Below, one piece after another: positions 24,600 to 36,264 of a stretch of 64,000 nt of DNA. This DNA comes from Boesenbergia rotunda (Eukaryota > Streptophyta > Magnoliopsida > Zingiberales > Zingiberaceae). Position 1 is the first letter of the stretch. Every line of letters starts with the position of its first letter. Both the position numbers and the translations under genes were made by a program. The stretch lies in contig JAGFNQ010000852.1 of the NCBI GenBank assembly GCA_024364735.1, forward strand, positions 261,077 through 325,076. Reading direction: 5' to 3'. The notes beneath the pieces were generated by a model that saw only the letters and a program-made list of their open reading frames with translations, made no database searches and was not told the DNA's origin.

Positions 24600-24975
24600 T
24601 TTGAAATTTAAATCAAATTAAATCTTAATTTAACTTGAATTAATTCTTAATTAATTCAACCTTAATTAATTTCTAATTAATTTAACTTCAATTAATCTTT
24701 AATTAATTCAACTTTAATTAATTCATAATTAATTCAACCTCAATTAATTTTTAATTAATTTAACTTCAATTAATCTTTAATCAACTTTAATTAATTCATA
24801 ATTAATTCAACCTTAATTAATTTTTAATTAATTTAACTTCAATTAATCTTTAATCAACTTTAATTAATTCCTAATTAATTCAACCTCAATTAATTCAACT
24901 TCAATTAAATCTTAATTAACTTGAATCCAATTAATTCTTAAATAATATAAACTCGAATTAAATAAAATCTTCCCT
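24600..24975. repeat. AT-rich AATTAATT tandem repeat
   Basis: Short degenerate units of the type ttaattaattcaaccttaat are repeated over some 370 bases just after the last coding frame of the element. Non-coding. Confidence 0.85.
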
Positions 24976-24999
24976 AAACCACAATAAATAAATTAATAA

Positions 25000-27486
25000 T
25001 ATTAAATATGTCAAAGTGGGTTGGCATATTCGCGGGTTCACACAACATGTATCAAATCGGGAATTTGATATATTATTAGAAGCTTAAATAAAATGATTTG
25101 AATTGCTTGATACATGCATAACTGTCATGTCATGCATCTGCTATGTTTTAATATATGTCATGTCATTCATATTTAAATTTATGCATGACCTAGAATGGTT
25201 ATAAGAAAAAGAATAGTTGAAACTTGAACAACCTAGTATTAGGTGGAGGTGAGATGATAGTACGTTAGGGAAGCCGTCTGGTGGAACTAGCCGAAGCTAC
25301 CGATCCAAAACCTAAGCTAGTTAGACCAAAATTTTTCAAGAAGTAATTTGAAAATGAATTTTCGATAAAAGGCTTTGTCAAGGAAAGAGTTGTTGCTCCA
25401 ATAAGGCTACGACCAAAGAAGGCCTCTGTGCCTCACCAAGACCTGGAAGCCGATTATCAAAAATCAAATTCACTTTACTATTTGATAAATTTGAATCTAA
25501 CACAATAACTAAATCTTAGATTTAACAATAAATTAAGAAAAATGACTCAAGCATCTCACAATGCACCCATAAGGCGACCATGCTTGCTTGTATTGAGACA
25601 TCTAGAATGGGTGAGATGTTAAGGACTAATAAAATGAAAAATATTTTTCAAAATTATTTTCTAAAATTCTTAGAATATTTTTCTAAAAATCTATTTTCAA
25701 AATAGTGTTTTAATATAATAATGTTTTTATAAATTTAATGTTTGTCTGATTGATTATATATGATAGATTTTCAAAAATTATACCTTTATGAAAATTGTTT
25801 GACCTACACAATTAGACACAAGCCTCTTAGGTCAACACTCAAGTCCCTTAAGGCACTTAGAGTCAAACGATGTTGGTGTCAGGGGGAGTTTTTTTTAAGT
25901 GCTTTTCAAAAATTATGCTTTAAAAACATCATTATCATTTCAAAATACTTTTCGAAAACGGTGCTTTAAATCACTATCATATACGTTTTCGAAAAAGCTT
26001 ATGCTTTAAAAATTATCTTCATTCCAAATTGAATTTTCTAAAATTTGGTTGATTTTGATAAACCCTAAAGACACAGAGGAAATCTTCTTCATGATCTACA
26101 AGGACTCCTAGGATGTGTCAAATTTAGGAGGAGTCTAAGTCAAAAGAAACTTTCTGACAAGAATTTTTCTAAAAAAAAATTTTACAATTATTTTGGAAAT
26201 TATTAAATAATTCCTTTGATCTGAACCAAACCCTAAGGACTCAGAGGAAGAGTACGTGTGGTCAACAAGCTTTCTAGGACTGGGTCAAGTTTAGGGGGAG
26301 GTCAAATTAAAAAAGTTATTAAACATTTCAAAATAATATATTTTCGTGCACTATATCTTCAAAATCTTGTTGAAAATATAAGTCTTTCAAAATACTATTA
26401 TTATGTTTTTCAAAAATTTTTGACTTATAAAATCGTTTTGAAATAATATTTACTTGAGTTTGGAGAATTTTTAGGACACTTAGGGAAATATCTTTGTAGT
26501 TAACAAGGTTTCCTAGGATTGTGTCAAACTAGAAAAGAATCGAAAGCAAGTAAAATATTATGTGTTAAAAACAATATTTTTGTAAGTACTTTCAAAATAT
26601 GGGTCAAGTAATTTTTTTTCAAATTCATAATATTTTTTAAAGTACTTATGTTTTTCAAATTCATAATATTTTTCAAAGTACTTATGTTTTTAAAATGTAT
26701 GATATTTTTCAAAAGTACTTATATTTTTCGAAAATACATAATATTTTTCAAAAAGTACTTATGTTTTTCAAAAATGCATAATATCTTTCAAAGTGACTTA
26801 TATTTTTCAAAGATACAAATATTTTAAAAGTACTTGCATCTTTCAAAAAAGCTCAATATCTTTTAAAAGTACTTGCATTTTTTTTCAAGCTTAACATCTT
26901 TCAAAGTACAAGGTTTTGCACAATATTTTTCAAAGTATTATTTTAAAATGCAAAATCTCTAAGTGAAATATTTTTTTAAAAAAATGCATATTTTTCTAAA
27001 GAAAAATCATTTAAGTATGCAATTCCTTTTGAAAATCTTTCTCAATAGAAAATTTTTTCCAAGGTAATATTTTTTTTCTAAGTGAAAATTTTTCTAAATT
27101 TTCTGAAAAGACAAAAGATTTTTATGCACAATACTTTTTAAGGTGTAATTTTCTGGTGCAATTGTTCTTGTTAAACTAGCTCTCTGCTATGATTTCAAAA
27201 ATTATGCTATGTACTTTCAAAACAAAATCTTTTATTGTTGGTGCAAGTGTTTTGGTCGTATTTTTTTGGTGTATGACAAAGGGGGAGAGTGAGAGCTTAA
27301 GTTAGAAAATTTTTGTTTCTTCCCAAAGGATCAATGAAAATAAAAAATTCTTTTTCAAAAAGGGGAGAGTGAGCTTATCTTAGAAATATTTTTCTCCCAA
27401 AGATCAAAATGTATTTTCAAAACTTAGATTATTTTTTCAAGGTTTAGCCCTTTCAACCAATCTAACTTAAGATATTGTCAAACATC
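25000..27486. repeat. non-coding AT-rich interior of the SIRE-like element
   Basis: No conserved protein is present. About 26040-26130, 26215-26300 and 26455-26540 share a diverged unit (cctaggatgtgtcaaattta...ggaggagtc). From 26590 to 27000 a motif of about 40 bases repeats (caaagtacttatgtttttca type). This stretch occupies the place where pol would be expected. Confidence 0.7.
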
Positions 27487-27500
27487 AAAAAGGGGGAGAT

Positions 27501-28964
27501 TGTTGGTGCAAGTTGCATTAGTGATGTCCTCCTCTAAGTGTTTCAATGTTTGACAAAATGCTTAAGTCAGTGATACATTGAACAAGGGAAGGGTAAGTCA
27601 AGAGAGGAGCACCAAAGTGAAAGAAAGTCCTAGTAAACCTAGGCAATAAGTGCTGGTTCGAAGAATTGGGCACCAAGTCCTGGTTCGAGGAGTTAGGCAC
27701 TAAGTCCCCGCCGAGGGCTGGGCACCTAAGACCTGACCGAGGGTTGGGCACTAAGTACTGGTTCGTGGAATTGGGCACTGAGCCCTGGCCGAGGGCTAGG
27801 CACCGAAGACCTGGTGAGTAAAGCTGAGCAATAAGTCCTGGTGAGTGAAGCTGGGCAAAAGTCATGATGAGTGAAGTTAGGCACTAAGTCCTGGACTTAG
27901 GGTTTGGGCACAAAGTCTTGGTCCGAGGGATTGAGCAACTTAGCTGAGCGAGGACTAAGGACATAAGTAGAGACGGGTCGAGGTTCGGACGTCTTGAGAT
28001 CCGAGAGTCTCGAAGGCTAAGTAAAAGTCCAACCGAATGGACTGGTTGGCAAAACTTCTCTTGAAATAAGTAGGTGAAAGACGTGTTCCCCCGAGGGAAC
28101 ATTAGACGTCGGTTCGACCTAGGGTTTCATAGAAATTTGAAGTCAGAACCAATTCACTAAGGCTAAGGTTGTATATGTGTTTGCTTTGTATTTATGTATC
28201 TTGCAGATACCGAGAATGGAAGACAAAGCAGGCAAACAACACGCAACGTGGCTGGAACACATGGTGTTAGGCGCCCCATCAACCAGGGCGCCCCAGAGCT
28301 ACAGGACGCCTGGTAACAGGGGCGCCTGAAGGTTCCCAGGCACCTGTGTTGAGACAGGCGCCTGGGAAGGGAGAACTTATCTCCACTGCGAGTTCGGCGC
28401 AGAGATGATGTTTGACCAATCCTTTTGAGGTGCCCCCATCAACATAGGCGCCCCAATGAAGCCTATAAAAGGGGCTTCGACCCCTCAGCTCATGACACAA
28501 CTTCCAAGATCATTCTGAGCCTTCTGACTGACGACAAAGCGCTAACGGCGAAGCTCTACGACCAAGGAAGCTCCAGGAGGAAGTGCGCGGCACTTCGGAG
28601 TTCCAGATCGGTCGAGTCTTCAACTTTTGTTTGGTTTGAATTTTACAATTCTGCACTTATTTTTCAAATATTTTGATTGTAATTTCGGCACTATAAGACG
28701 GGTTTCTCCGCCTCCGGAAAGTCTGGAAAGGAGACCATTAGTGGACGGGCGTTCCCGCGCTTAGGCCTTGGATGTACTGACCCTGGGGGGTTGGGAACCA
28801 AGTAAAAAATCCCGCGTGCGCTATGTTGCTTATTCGTTCTTTTTGTTTTCCGTTGTGCTACTAACGCTCTGTCCAGAACAAATTTTGAAAGTATACGAAA
28901 GAAATTTCCGAAGGTTTTTACGGTCGATATTCACCCCCCCTCTATCGACGGCACCGGTCCTACA
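27501..28964 (+). repeat. 3' LTR of the SIRE-like element
   Basis: 1464 bp, matching 21822-23287 with a few percent scattered differences by eye. Ends in ggtcctaca followed by the TSD. Confidence 0.93.
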
Positions 28965-29835
28965 CTCTGCAATAAACAAGCAATGGAACATCAATTTGAA
29001 TTAACAAACATTGATAAAAAAAGATAAACTTACCGAGGTTGGGGTTGATGCTGGTGATTTTAGGGTTGAGGCCCGCTCGGTACATGAGTTCGTCACTATG
29101 CACCAGACCCGGGCCGCTAAACTCCATGCCAAACAGAAGACTCCTAGCCCGCTGGTAGGTTGTGTCCTGCTGGAAGTCCCCTAGCTCCGAAGGGGCATGC
29201 AAGTCTTCCCTCCAGCGAATGGGGCTGAAGGGACGTTGGAGCAGTCGAATGAAGAAAAACGGCTCTTTCCATCCCTTGTGGGAAGAAAGAAACCCGTCTA
29301 AGAACCTATGGCTGGGGCACGCCGTAAAACTAAAGGCTTCTCATAAGCCAGTCGGAATAAAGAAAAAATGGAAGAAACGGGGGTTAGAGGGATGTCGAAG
29401 AGCTTAATGATGATGTACGCCCGCCTATCTGAGCGAAGGCGTTAGGGGCCATTTGGTGGAGGGGAATGTCAAAGTAAGTGGAGATGCTCATGAAGAAAGG
29501 GGGAAGAGGGAAACGGAGCCCTAACTCTACTTGTCCTAGGAAGAGGGTAAAGAATTCTAGGGGGGTTCTACAGGCGATTGGTCCACCCTAGGGACTTTTA
29601 CCGCCATCTCGGCCGAAATGTCGTAAGCCTCACAGGCCGCTCATAGGGTTTCCGACCTCACCCTAGAAGACGTAGACTCATACCACTCCAGTTGGTATCC
29701 CTTTTCCAGGGTCCCCTTCTTACCCTGGTCCTTCTTGCTCTCCTTACCTATGATTCCTAAGGAACAAGATAAGAATGAAGAAGAAGACTTACGCGTGGGA
29801 AAGAGTCCTTAGAGGAAGAAGGCGAGAATGATGTC
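28965..29835 (-). pseudogene. antisense extra ORF (aORF) of the gypsy element, 5' part
   Basis: Minus-strand gene start. Recognisable blocks are GQVELGLRFPLPPFFMSIST (about 29470-29530), DIPLHQMAPNAFAQIGG, HKGWKEPFFFIRLLQRPFSP, and GPGLVHSDELMYRAGLNP (about 29045-29100). They match the plant 'putative gypsy type transposon' domain (PF04195 as remembered). A GT-AG intron is visible at 28967-29033 (donor GTAAGT, acceptor TTGCAG). Exon 2 resumes in phase in the 21719-21821 fragment. Stops and frame changes near 29400-29700 show decay. Function unknown. Confidence 0.7.
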
Positions 29836-30337
29836 TACAAATGTTGCTAATCGACGATGCCAAAAGGTGGACGGACACTTTCGCCTCTCCTTTTTATAGG
29901 GAAGAAGCCGCCTGCGTGCGTACAATGGGGGCAAGACACGTAGACGGTGATGAACAGCCATCTCGAGGCACTACCACTGCCGAGGCGGCCGTTTGATATG
30001 GGCCTGCAGCACATATCAACAGGAGATCGCGAAGAGAGAAGTTTACGCACGTGGCAAAGGTGCATTCACGAAGGGGTGTTGTCGCCATTAAGAGACGCCA
30101 TGCGCTTTTAATGGATGATAGATAGCTATCATTGTTGTGCCTCAAAGTTTGCAGAAGCCTTTTTGGAAGACTAATTCAAAGGGATTGCTTCGGACCCAGG
30201 GATGAATGTTTCGATTCCTTGAACCCAACAAATCGCCAAAAAGTAGTAATGGATATATATGAACCCACCACGGTATAGCTTCTCTTTGTTGCACCACTAG
30301 TCTAATCAGTCAGTCACACTTCCTTCGATTAGACTTG
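29836..30337. other. upstream region of the antisense ORF
   Basis: Lies between the aORF and the 3' LTR. Small minus-strand ORFs here have no recognised domain. The only signal supported is the TATA-like box at 29891-29900. Confidence 0.5.
29891..29900 (-). promoter_or_regulatory. TATA box upstream of the antisense ORF
   Basis: The minus strand reads cctataaaaa followed by gga, about 55-65 bases before the aORF. Its position suits a promoter that drives the antisense gene independently of the LTR. Confidence 0.5.
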
Positions 30338-30351
30338 AAGGGAGGGACATG
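30338..30351 (+). other. polypurine tract of the gypsy element
   Basis: gaagggaggga ends four bases before the 3' LTR TG at 30352, the usual place of the plus-strand primer. Confidence 0.7.
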
Positions 30352-31120
30352 TGATGGGGTTGAGCATCCCATGGTTGACACGTGGAACAAAGAGGCTATG
30401 TGTCAAGGTCTACCGAGTCTGAACGACTCTCTCAGACTCTCGAGACCCCTCCAGAGGTCGGATTCCTGAGTCCCTCTCGGGAAAGTAGACTCCCGAGACC
30501 TCCTCGGGATGGCGGACTCCCGAGATCACCCCGAGAAGACAGACTCCCGAGACCACCTCAGGAGGGCAGATCCCCGAGATCAACTCGAGATGGTATCTGC
30601 CCAAAACCTCCCCGGGAAGGTAGGCTCCCAAAGCCCTTCCGGGAGAGGAGATCTCCCGAGACCCCCTCGGGAAAGCGGAGCCCAAAAAGTCATAAATCCG
30701 ATAGCCCGACTCCAATAGTCGTTACCCTTTCTTGTTCAGGAAAGGTGGCGGATAATTATTGTCCTTTATATGCGACAATTAAGGCTCAATAATCGCGGGA
30801 GCTGTTACCTGAGAGCTATCCGGTAATCGCCAAGCACGGAACGTGGACATACATGCAACCAAGCCTACAGGTATATAAGGTACTCCAACCCCCCAGGTAA
30901 GGAGGTTACACTCTCGGAACTCACAACTCCTCAGTTCTTTTCCTGCAATAGACTTGAGCACTGACTTGAGCGTCGGAGTGGGCTCCATTGGAAAATCTCC
31001 GGCGTGTTCCCATTAACGCTTGTGTTAATCTCGTAGGGGGAGATCTCCTTTCCTTTCGTCATCATCCTCGTGGGTTGGACCCTGGTGACTGACCGTTCGC
31101 TTCGATTCCTTCCGGAACAA
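30352..31120 (+). repeat. 3' LTR of the gypsy element
   Basis: 769 bp from tgatggggttgagc to ccggaaca. It contains about eight degenerate copies of a 24-30 bp unit (agactcccgagaccacctcg) at 30430-30670 and a TATA box at 30871-30880. The 136-residue ORF over the repeats (30382-30792; LPRPPRDG type) follows the repeat period and is not called as a gene. Confidence 0.9.
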
Positions 31121-32690
31121 GTATAAATTATACAAATTCTCCAATGACAAAATACGAGTAAAGATTGATAATATCTTAGAAAGTTCATTGATAAAACGGT
31201 CAAACAAGACTCTTGCACAAACAGCAAAATATTATCGATCAAATACCACAAAATTCTAAAATGCTAGTAGAACTCGTGCATTAGTGAAAATTTCTAATGC
31301 ATATACTAAGTACTCTTTGGATTCTTATAACTTCCTATGCAACTTGATTTACATTCGAGTGTTGGTTGCTAAAATAAAGCTGATCAATTGTTTTAAATCA
31401 AGAGTACAAATTATGAACACAAGAAATTGACAAATATGAACAATAACTAAAATATAATAAATCATGAGTATAACTTATACAAATTCTCATATGACAAAAT
31501 ACCAATAAATATTGATCTTCATAGCTAGAACGACCAAACAAGACCCTTGCACAAACAACAAAATGTTATCGATCAAATACCACAAAATTCTATAGCGTTA
31601 GTAGAACTCGTGCATTAGTGAAAATTTCTATTGCATATTCTAAGTAATCTTTGGATTCTTATAACTTTCGATGCAACTTGATTTACATTTGAGTGTCAGT
31701 TGCTAAAATAAAATTGATCAATTGTTTCAAATCATGAGTATAAATTATGAACACGATTAGAAATTGTCAAATATGAACAATAACTAAAGCATAAAAAATG
31801 AGTATAAATTATATAAATTCTCAAACGAGAAAATACCGATAAATATTGATGTCCATCACTAGAACGACCAAACAAGACCCTTGCACAAATAACAAAATGT
31901 TATCGATCAAATACCACAAAATTCTACAGCGTTAGTAGAACTCGTGCATTAGTGAAAATTTCTATTGCATATACTAAGTACTCTTTGGATTTTTATAACT
32001 TCCGATGCAACTTGATTTACATTTGAGTGTTTGTTGTTAAAATAAAGTCGATCAATTGTGTCAAATCATGAGTATAAATTATGAACACAATTAGAAATTG
32101 ACAAATATGAACAATAACTAAAGCATAATAAATGAGTATAAATTATAAAATTCTCAAACGATATAAATATTGATGTCCATCGCTAGAACGACCAAACAAG
32201 ACCGTTGCACAAGCAACAAAATGTTATCAATCAAATACCACAAAATTCTGCAACGTTAGTAGAAGTCGTGCATTAGTGAAAATTTCTATTGAATATACTA
32301 AATACTCTTTGGATTCTTATAACTTCCGATATAACTTGATTTACGTTTGAGTGTCGGTTGTTTAAATAAAGTCGATCAATTGTTTTAAATCATGAATATA
32401 AATTATACGAACACAATTAGAAATTGACAAATATGAACAATGACTAAAACATAATAAATCATGAGTATAAATTATACCGATTCTCATACGACAAAATATC
32501 GGTAAATATTAATGTTCATAGCTAGAACGGCCAAAAAAAAACCCTTGCACAAACAACAAAATGTTACCGATCAAATACCGCAAAATTCTACAACGTTATT
32601 AGAAGTCGTGCATTAATGAAAATTTCTATTGCATTTATTCAGTACTTTGGTTTCTTCGAACTTTCTCAAGTAACTTGAATGATAGAGGTT
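31121..32690. repeat. tandem satellite, about 333-bp unit
   Basis: Nearly five copies of an AT-rich unit. Anchor motif caaaattct...gttagtagaa occurs at about 31250, 31582, 31917, 32241 and 32581, giving periods of 324-340. Each unit also holds gaacgaccaaacaagaccct and cgtgcattagtgaaaatttc. The gypsy 3' LTR abuts the array directly, so the element inserted into it. No coding. Confidence 0.88.
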
Positions 32691-33356
32691 GAGCTCATTT
32701 TTTGTGTCAAAATGAGTAGAAAAACACCAAGTACCCTAACCCTAGAAAAATTAAAGAATTAAGAAAAGCAGAACAATTTAGCAATAACAAAAAAAATATT
32801 AAAATGTTACAAATATTAAAAACAAAGAGCAATAAATTGAAGGCCAATACGAGAAGGAAGAATTGGAATGTCCTCCCCGGCAATAACTTAAAAAAAAAAA
32901 GAAAGAATTGGAATGTCTTAAACAATAACAACTAAGAGCCACCAAACCCGAACACAAGAAAGAATTTTATTTTATTTTCATAAAATCACAAACAGCAAGA
33001 ACTAATCGCCTAATTATTCATCAAAGGAAGAGGAGCTGGAATATATGCCACAAACAGCAAGAACTAATTGGAGATAAATGAATAATAAGGCAAGGAAGAT
33101 AAGATTGATGACAAGGTTTAAAAAAAAAAACCCTAACCCTTTAGCTTCCCTTATTTTAAACTTAGTCTTCTTCCTTTCTATTTATCTTGAATTATCATAA
33201 TTTAAAATTCACATTGAACACAACTCAGTCAACACTGCACCTTGCAAGCCTTCTCTCTGTCTATTCTTAAATTATTGTTTTTGTTTATTTGAACTCATAA
33301 GATTAACTGATTTAGGGTTAGATATTGCAGATAATTGAAGAAGAAGAAGGTGAAGA
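32691..33356. other. upstream region of the first AHL gene
   Basis: AT-rich, no ORF with conserved content. A block around 33236-33272 (caccttgcaagccttctctc) resembles 37922-37955 upstream of the second AHL gene, so it may be conserved promoter or 5' UTR. A possible splice acceptor (gatattgcag) lies at 33323-33332. Confidence 0.45.
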
Positions 33357-34193
33357 ATGGATAATCTTCTTCCCTACCTTGCTCAAAATCAACAGCAACT
33401 TTACCAAGATGGAATTCTCGAGCAAGCCAACAACAGTGTTGAAGAGGAACTCAACAACAGCAACAACAACGAGGGCGGCGGCAGTGGCAGCGAGCTTGGC
33501 GAGCAAGGGAGCAGCCGGAAGCGTGGTCGTCCGACGGGGTCTAAGAACAAGCCGAAGCCTCCGGTGGTCATCACGCGCGAGAGCACCAACGCGATGCGAG
33601 CGCACGTGATGGAGGTCGCCGCAGGGAACGACGTCCTCGAGAGCGTCATCGAATACGCGCGGCGGCGCCAGGTCGGCGTCACCGTGGTCAGCGGCACCGG
33701 GGCCGTCGTCGGCGCGACCGTCCGCAGCCCGCTCGGCGGCATAGTGCCGTCGCTGCGCGGCCGGTACAAGATCGTCTCGCTCTCGGGGTCGATCCTGCCG
33801 CCGGCGTCTCTGCCGGCGGCGTCGTGGATGACGGTGTACCTGGCGGACGGACAGGGGCAGGTGGTGGGCGGGAGGGTTGTGGGGCCCATGATGGCGGCAG
33901 AGACGGTGATGCTCATGGTGCTTTCCTTCGCCAACGCGTCGTACGAGCAGCTGCCGCTGAGGCCAGAGGAGCCGCCGGAACTCGATTCCACTCAGCTGCC
34001 AAGGCCTCTGACGCTTTCATTTCCTCTGCAGCCACTGGCAGGTGGCATGGACGGCAACAACTCCGTGCTCTATCAAGGCCATCTCCCGCCGGCGCAGGCG
34101 CAGGCGCCTGCGCCGGCGAGTGCTGCCATGAACAACCTGCAACTGCCGACCGAGGGCACCAATTTGATGAATGCATTTACCAAATACAACTGA
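33357..34193 (+). CDS. AT-hook motif nuclear-localized protein (AHL), first of three
   Basis: A single uninterrupted frame of 278 residues. AHL proteins bind the minor groove of AT-rich DNA in the nucleus, form trimers, and regulate growth and development genes. Residues 54-66 are a type I AT-hook (RKRGRPTGSKNKPKPP). Residues about 72-195 are the PPC/DUF296 domain, including TRESTNAMRAHVMEV and the core GRYKIVSLSGSILPP (135-149). Asn/Gln-rich N-terminus; Pro/Ala-rich C-terminus. No intron, as in clade A AHLs. The start MDNLLPYL aligns with the starts of the two downstream paralogs, all preceded by gaagaaggtgaa. Coding sequence is strongly GC-rich against AT-rich flanks. Looks functional. Confidence 0.93.
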   Translation: MDNLLPYLAQNQQQLYQDGILEQANNSVEEELNNSNNNEGGGSGSELGEQGSSRKRGRPTGSKNKPKPPVVITRESTNAMRAHVMEVAAGNDVLESVIEYARRRQVGVTVVSGTGAVVGATVRSPLGGIVPSLRGRYKIVSLSGSILPPASLPAASWMTVYLADGQGQVVGGRVVGPMMAAETVMLMVLSFANASYEQLPLRPEEPPELDSTQLPRPLTLSFPLQPLAGGMDGNNSVLYQGHLPPAQAQAPAPASAAMNNLQLPTEGTNLMNAFTKYN

Positions 34194-35294
34194 AACGGAC
34201 GGTGAGTTCCTGCACAAGGATTCAAACGGCCGGCTGGCCGTGCAAATCGCTTGCTTGCAAGTGATCTTGTTCCTATTTCTCGTGCTTCTTATCAATGTCG
34301 TCCTAGATCTAATGTTTGATGGTTGCAAGAACTATGCTTTTTGTTTCGAATCGATCCTAAAGTTTGTGATGGACATTCTCATGTTCAAAGAAATTATGAT
34401 GCTGCCAAAATTCACCACCTTCTTGGGTGTTATGAGAGGGATGAGTTAATTTTGAAGCTCATAACAATTCTTCTTGCTTAAGTTCAATTCTCTTCGGGAT
34501 ATGATTATACTTGTTGTTTTGTTTATGAAGCAAAAGTTGATTTCCTTCACCCTTGAACATTTCTTATATCTCCGGACGAGGACTCATTCAACTTGTAGAT
34601 GATCATCCAGTAGGTCGGAACTACAGATTTGCTAGCTACTGAGGATTGTGGGTACGTAGGAGGCCCGTGAGGGATTAACCTAATGTTATCTTTATGATGG
34701 ATGTTTATCTAATGGGCTGACAAAGACATAGGAGACTCGACTAATGCTATGTTTACCTAAAAGAGTGGATGATGGATGGAGTAAACAAACTTAGGGGCAT
34801 GGGAAGAAAATTGAAAGGAAAAGAAATCCTTTTTTTTTTTGCATGCTGTTACCATGATTGAGGAGGTGGACATGCGGTTTAATTTTATTATGCAAAAAGG
34901 TCATCATCATTTTTTGTATATGGTGAATTTATGAGTTAAAAGGTACATACGTTATTTTTGTTATGATGTAATTTTGTAAATGAAAAGGGGTACATGCGTC
35001 TTTTTTTTATCTATCCGTTGCTTTCCGTCCGATTTTGAGATGATCGATTTTGGCTCCAAAACTATCCGCGAATGGATTATATTTCTTTTCTCTCTTTAAA
35101 TTTTAATGAAGTAAACAATGAAAAGATTTCTACTACGGAAACTTTTCCTTAATTTTACTTTCCACTCTCCCAAATAAATAGAGCATAAAAGCACCGACTC
35201 GTAAAAGGACTCCGTTGTTGACGTCGACCGACCACTCAACTATTAATGTTGACTCATAAAAGGACTCATTTGCCGATGTCACCTCTGAAGTATA
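34194..35294. other. 3' flank of the first AHL gene
   Basis: The first few hundred bases are probably 3' UTR. The frame at 34171-34449 overlaps the AHL stop and has no recognised domain. Nothing else was found. Confidence 0.4.
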
Positions 35295-35995
35295 TAGGAT
35301 TGTAAATAAATGAATAAGTTGTGTTTGATTAGGTAAAAGCTTATTTATATTTGTTTAATACGCAAGGTCAATTAAATGAATAACTTATTAAATTAAACCA
35401 ACAAAGCTTAACACATATATGTGTTAAGTTTATTAATGTTCGTTGTAGTAAAAAGTGGTTATGCTCATCTTAGATGCTCCTCAGAGTCAATCTCCAGGTT
35501 ATGCGAAGAGAAGTAAATCATGGGATTAGCTTATAGCCGATTGTCAAGTAACTAGAGGATGTGTAAAAAAATTTTCCTTGAGGGCACACGCATGCAAATT
35601 TTTTTCCTTGAGTCGATTGTCAACTCGTTAATGTTCATGAATAATATTCATACATGAACGTAATCATATCTATTAATAAAACTCTTATCAACATGCAAAA
35701 TAAATAAATAAATAAAATAAATGAACAAATAAGTTTGTATTATTAATTAAGCTCAATAACTAACTAAACACATTTAAAATATAAAAGTTTCAAATAATCA
35801 AATAAATTTGAATTGAGAGTTTGATAACATCTAAACAAATAAACTAAGCCTATAAAAAAGAAACTAAGTCAAACTTGAATAATATTTATTTCAACAGCTA
35901 GATCATTTTAGGTTTGACTTGTTTTGCTTAGTTATCTTATTAAATAAATTTAAACATAACAAAATTTATCTCTGTTTGACTCGTTTACAACCCTA
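35295..35995. mobile_element. hAT-like MITE, diverged
   Basis: The ends form imperfect inverted repeats: TAGGATTGTAAATAAATGAA at the left and, reversed, TAGGGTTGTAAACGAGTCAA at the right. They match the ends of the MITE at 47930-48429, which has an 8-bp TSD. No clean TSD is left here. The interior is AT-rich, non-coding, and similar in style (aacgagctcgtt-like words decayed). Confidence 0.55.
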
Positions 35996-36264
35996 CTTTA
36001 AAAGAGCCCTTGGCCATCCATGCTTCTCTTTGTTCCTTTGTCATGTTCATGAAAGTCCTACAACCAAGTGGCCTAATTCCTTAGGTGCGCGCATAAAAGT
36101 CCTACAACCAAGCCTTCCAACACGATATAAGATGAATTTTCTAGAACCTCTCTCTCAAATATCAAACCCTAATTAAATTAATTGAGACGTATTTAGTATA
36201 TACATTTGTTGGCTTATTGATAAAACTTTTATCTTTGTTTCCTTTCCACCTTTCTCTTGAAAAT

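Larger units (their letters stand above)
21822..28964 (+). mobile_element. non-autonomous copia/SIRE-like LTR retrotransposon, TSD ctctg
   Basis: A complete 7143-bp element with LTRs 21822-23287 and 27501-28964 and duplications ctctg at 21817-21821 and 28965-28969. The PBS TGGTATCAGAGC is at 23290-23301 and a purine tract (aaaaagggggagat) at 27487-27500. The 4.2 kb interior has only a shortened gag with one CCHC knuckle, a repeat-rich acidic ORF and long AT-rich repeats. No protease, integrase or RT was seen in any frame. It was mobilised in trans or lost pol before transposing. Confidence 0.9.
1..31120 (+). mobile_element. Ty3/gypsy LTR retrotransposon, Tat/Retand-like, nested and decayed
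   Basis: One composite element runs from the window edge to 31120. Its 5' LTR (1-564 visible) matches the 3' LTR (30352-31120), with base 1 aligning to about 30540. Between them, in order, are gag, protease, RT/RNase H, integrase, a tandem stem-loop array and a minus-strand extra ORF. An antisense ORF between integrase and the 3' LTR is known in the Tat/Retand group. Coding parts carry stops and frameshifts, so the copy is dead. At least four later insertions inflate it to more than 31 kb. The left TSD lies outside the window; the right flank begins agtat, which would be the predicted duplication. Confidence 0.88.

Noticed and set aside
30382..30792. 136-residue Pro/Arg-rich frame in the gypsy 3' LTR
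   Set aside because: Follows the LTR short repeats; the 5' LTR copy does not keep the same frame.
33120..33135. Telomere-like ccctaaccct words (also 32733)
   Set aside because: Only one or two units; expected by chance in AT-rich plant DNA.
33401..33991. 196-residue minus-strand frame opposite the first AHL gene
   Set aside because: Shadow of a GC-rich coding region; no domain. The same applies to 38123-38770 minus.
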